DNA of 64,000 nt, taken from Chloroflexota bacterium (GTDB lineage Bacteria > Chloroflexota > Anaerolineae > DTLA01). Position 1 is the first letter of the stretch. Every line of letters begins with the position of its first letter. The stretch is taken from the NCBI GenBank assembly GCA_014874485.1, contig JADBJK010000069.1, forward strand, positions 24,422-88,421, given 5' to 3'. The notes under the pieces were generated by a model, which saw only the letters and a program-made list of their open reading frames with translations, was not told the DNA's origin and made no database searches. Below, piece by piece: positions 63,982 through 64,000 of this stretch. The translations under genes were made by a program, and so were the position numbers.

Positions 63982-64000
63982 ATGCCGAGACGGATACGGT
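63982..64000 (+). CDS. 5' end of a plus-strand CDS (truncated by window)
   Basis: GGAGG RBS at 63972-63976, then ATG CCG AGA CGG ATA CGG (MPRRIR...). Confidence 0.55.

Overview
High-GC bacterial window, possibly Chloroflexota/Anaerolineae by gene style; taxonomy was not tested. It is almost entirely one long minus-strand block (about 60.9 kb down to 1) devoted to cell-surface glycan and secreted-protein biogenesis. (A) 1-16.0 kb: a Wzx/Wzy/Wzz-type polysaccharide locus with an Alg13/Alg14-like pair, seven GT-B glycosyltransferases, two methyltransferases and a nucleotidyltransferase-thymidylate-kinase-like fusion. (B) 16.3-47.8 kb: three B12-binding-type radical SAM proteins, one SPASM-type radical SAM protein, about nine GT-C-like polytopic membrane proteins, three GT2 (polyprenyl-P-sugar synthase-like) proteins, a DUF2304-like protein, an SMR/EamA-like small transporter, a polysaccharide deacetylase, sugar epimerases, a nucleotidyltransferase, and a secreted esterase flanked by DNRLRE-like domains. 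(C) 48-61 kb: a response regulator and a histidine kinase bracket three secreted/surface genes: a 2222-aa modular Ig-like repeat protein, a TPR protein and a BNR/beta-propeller-like protein. (D) 61.2-63.3 kb, plus strand: a ubiquitin-fold MoaD/ThiS-like protein ending in GG, next to a 573-aa protein I cannot assign. Five intergenic elements of about 0.18-0.25 kb share imperfect ~40-bp terminal inverted repeats (consensus CTAGYRCTTGACCACAG...TGTCATTGCGAG). In three of them the terminal CTA(G) is the stop codon of the adjacent gene. A complex GC-rich repeat cluster and a strong tandem promoter lie at the right edge. Start codons were refined from 4-nt ATGA/GTGA overlaps where visible. All family calls are by eye; no database search was run.
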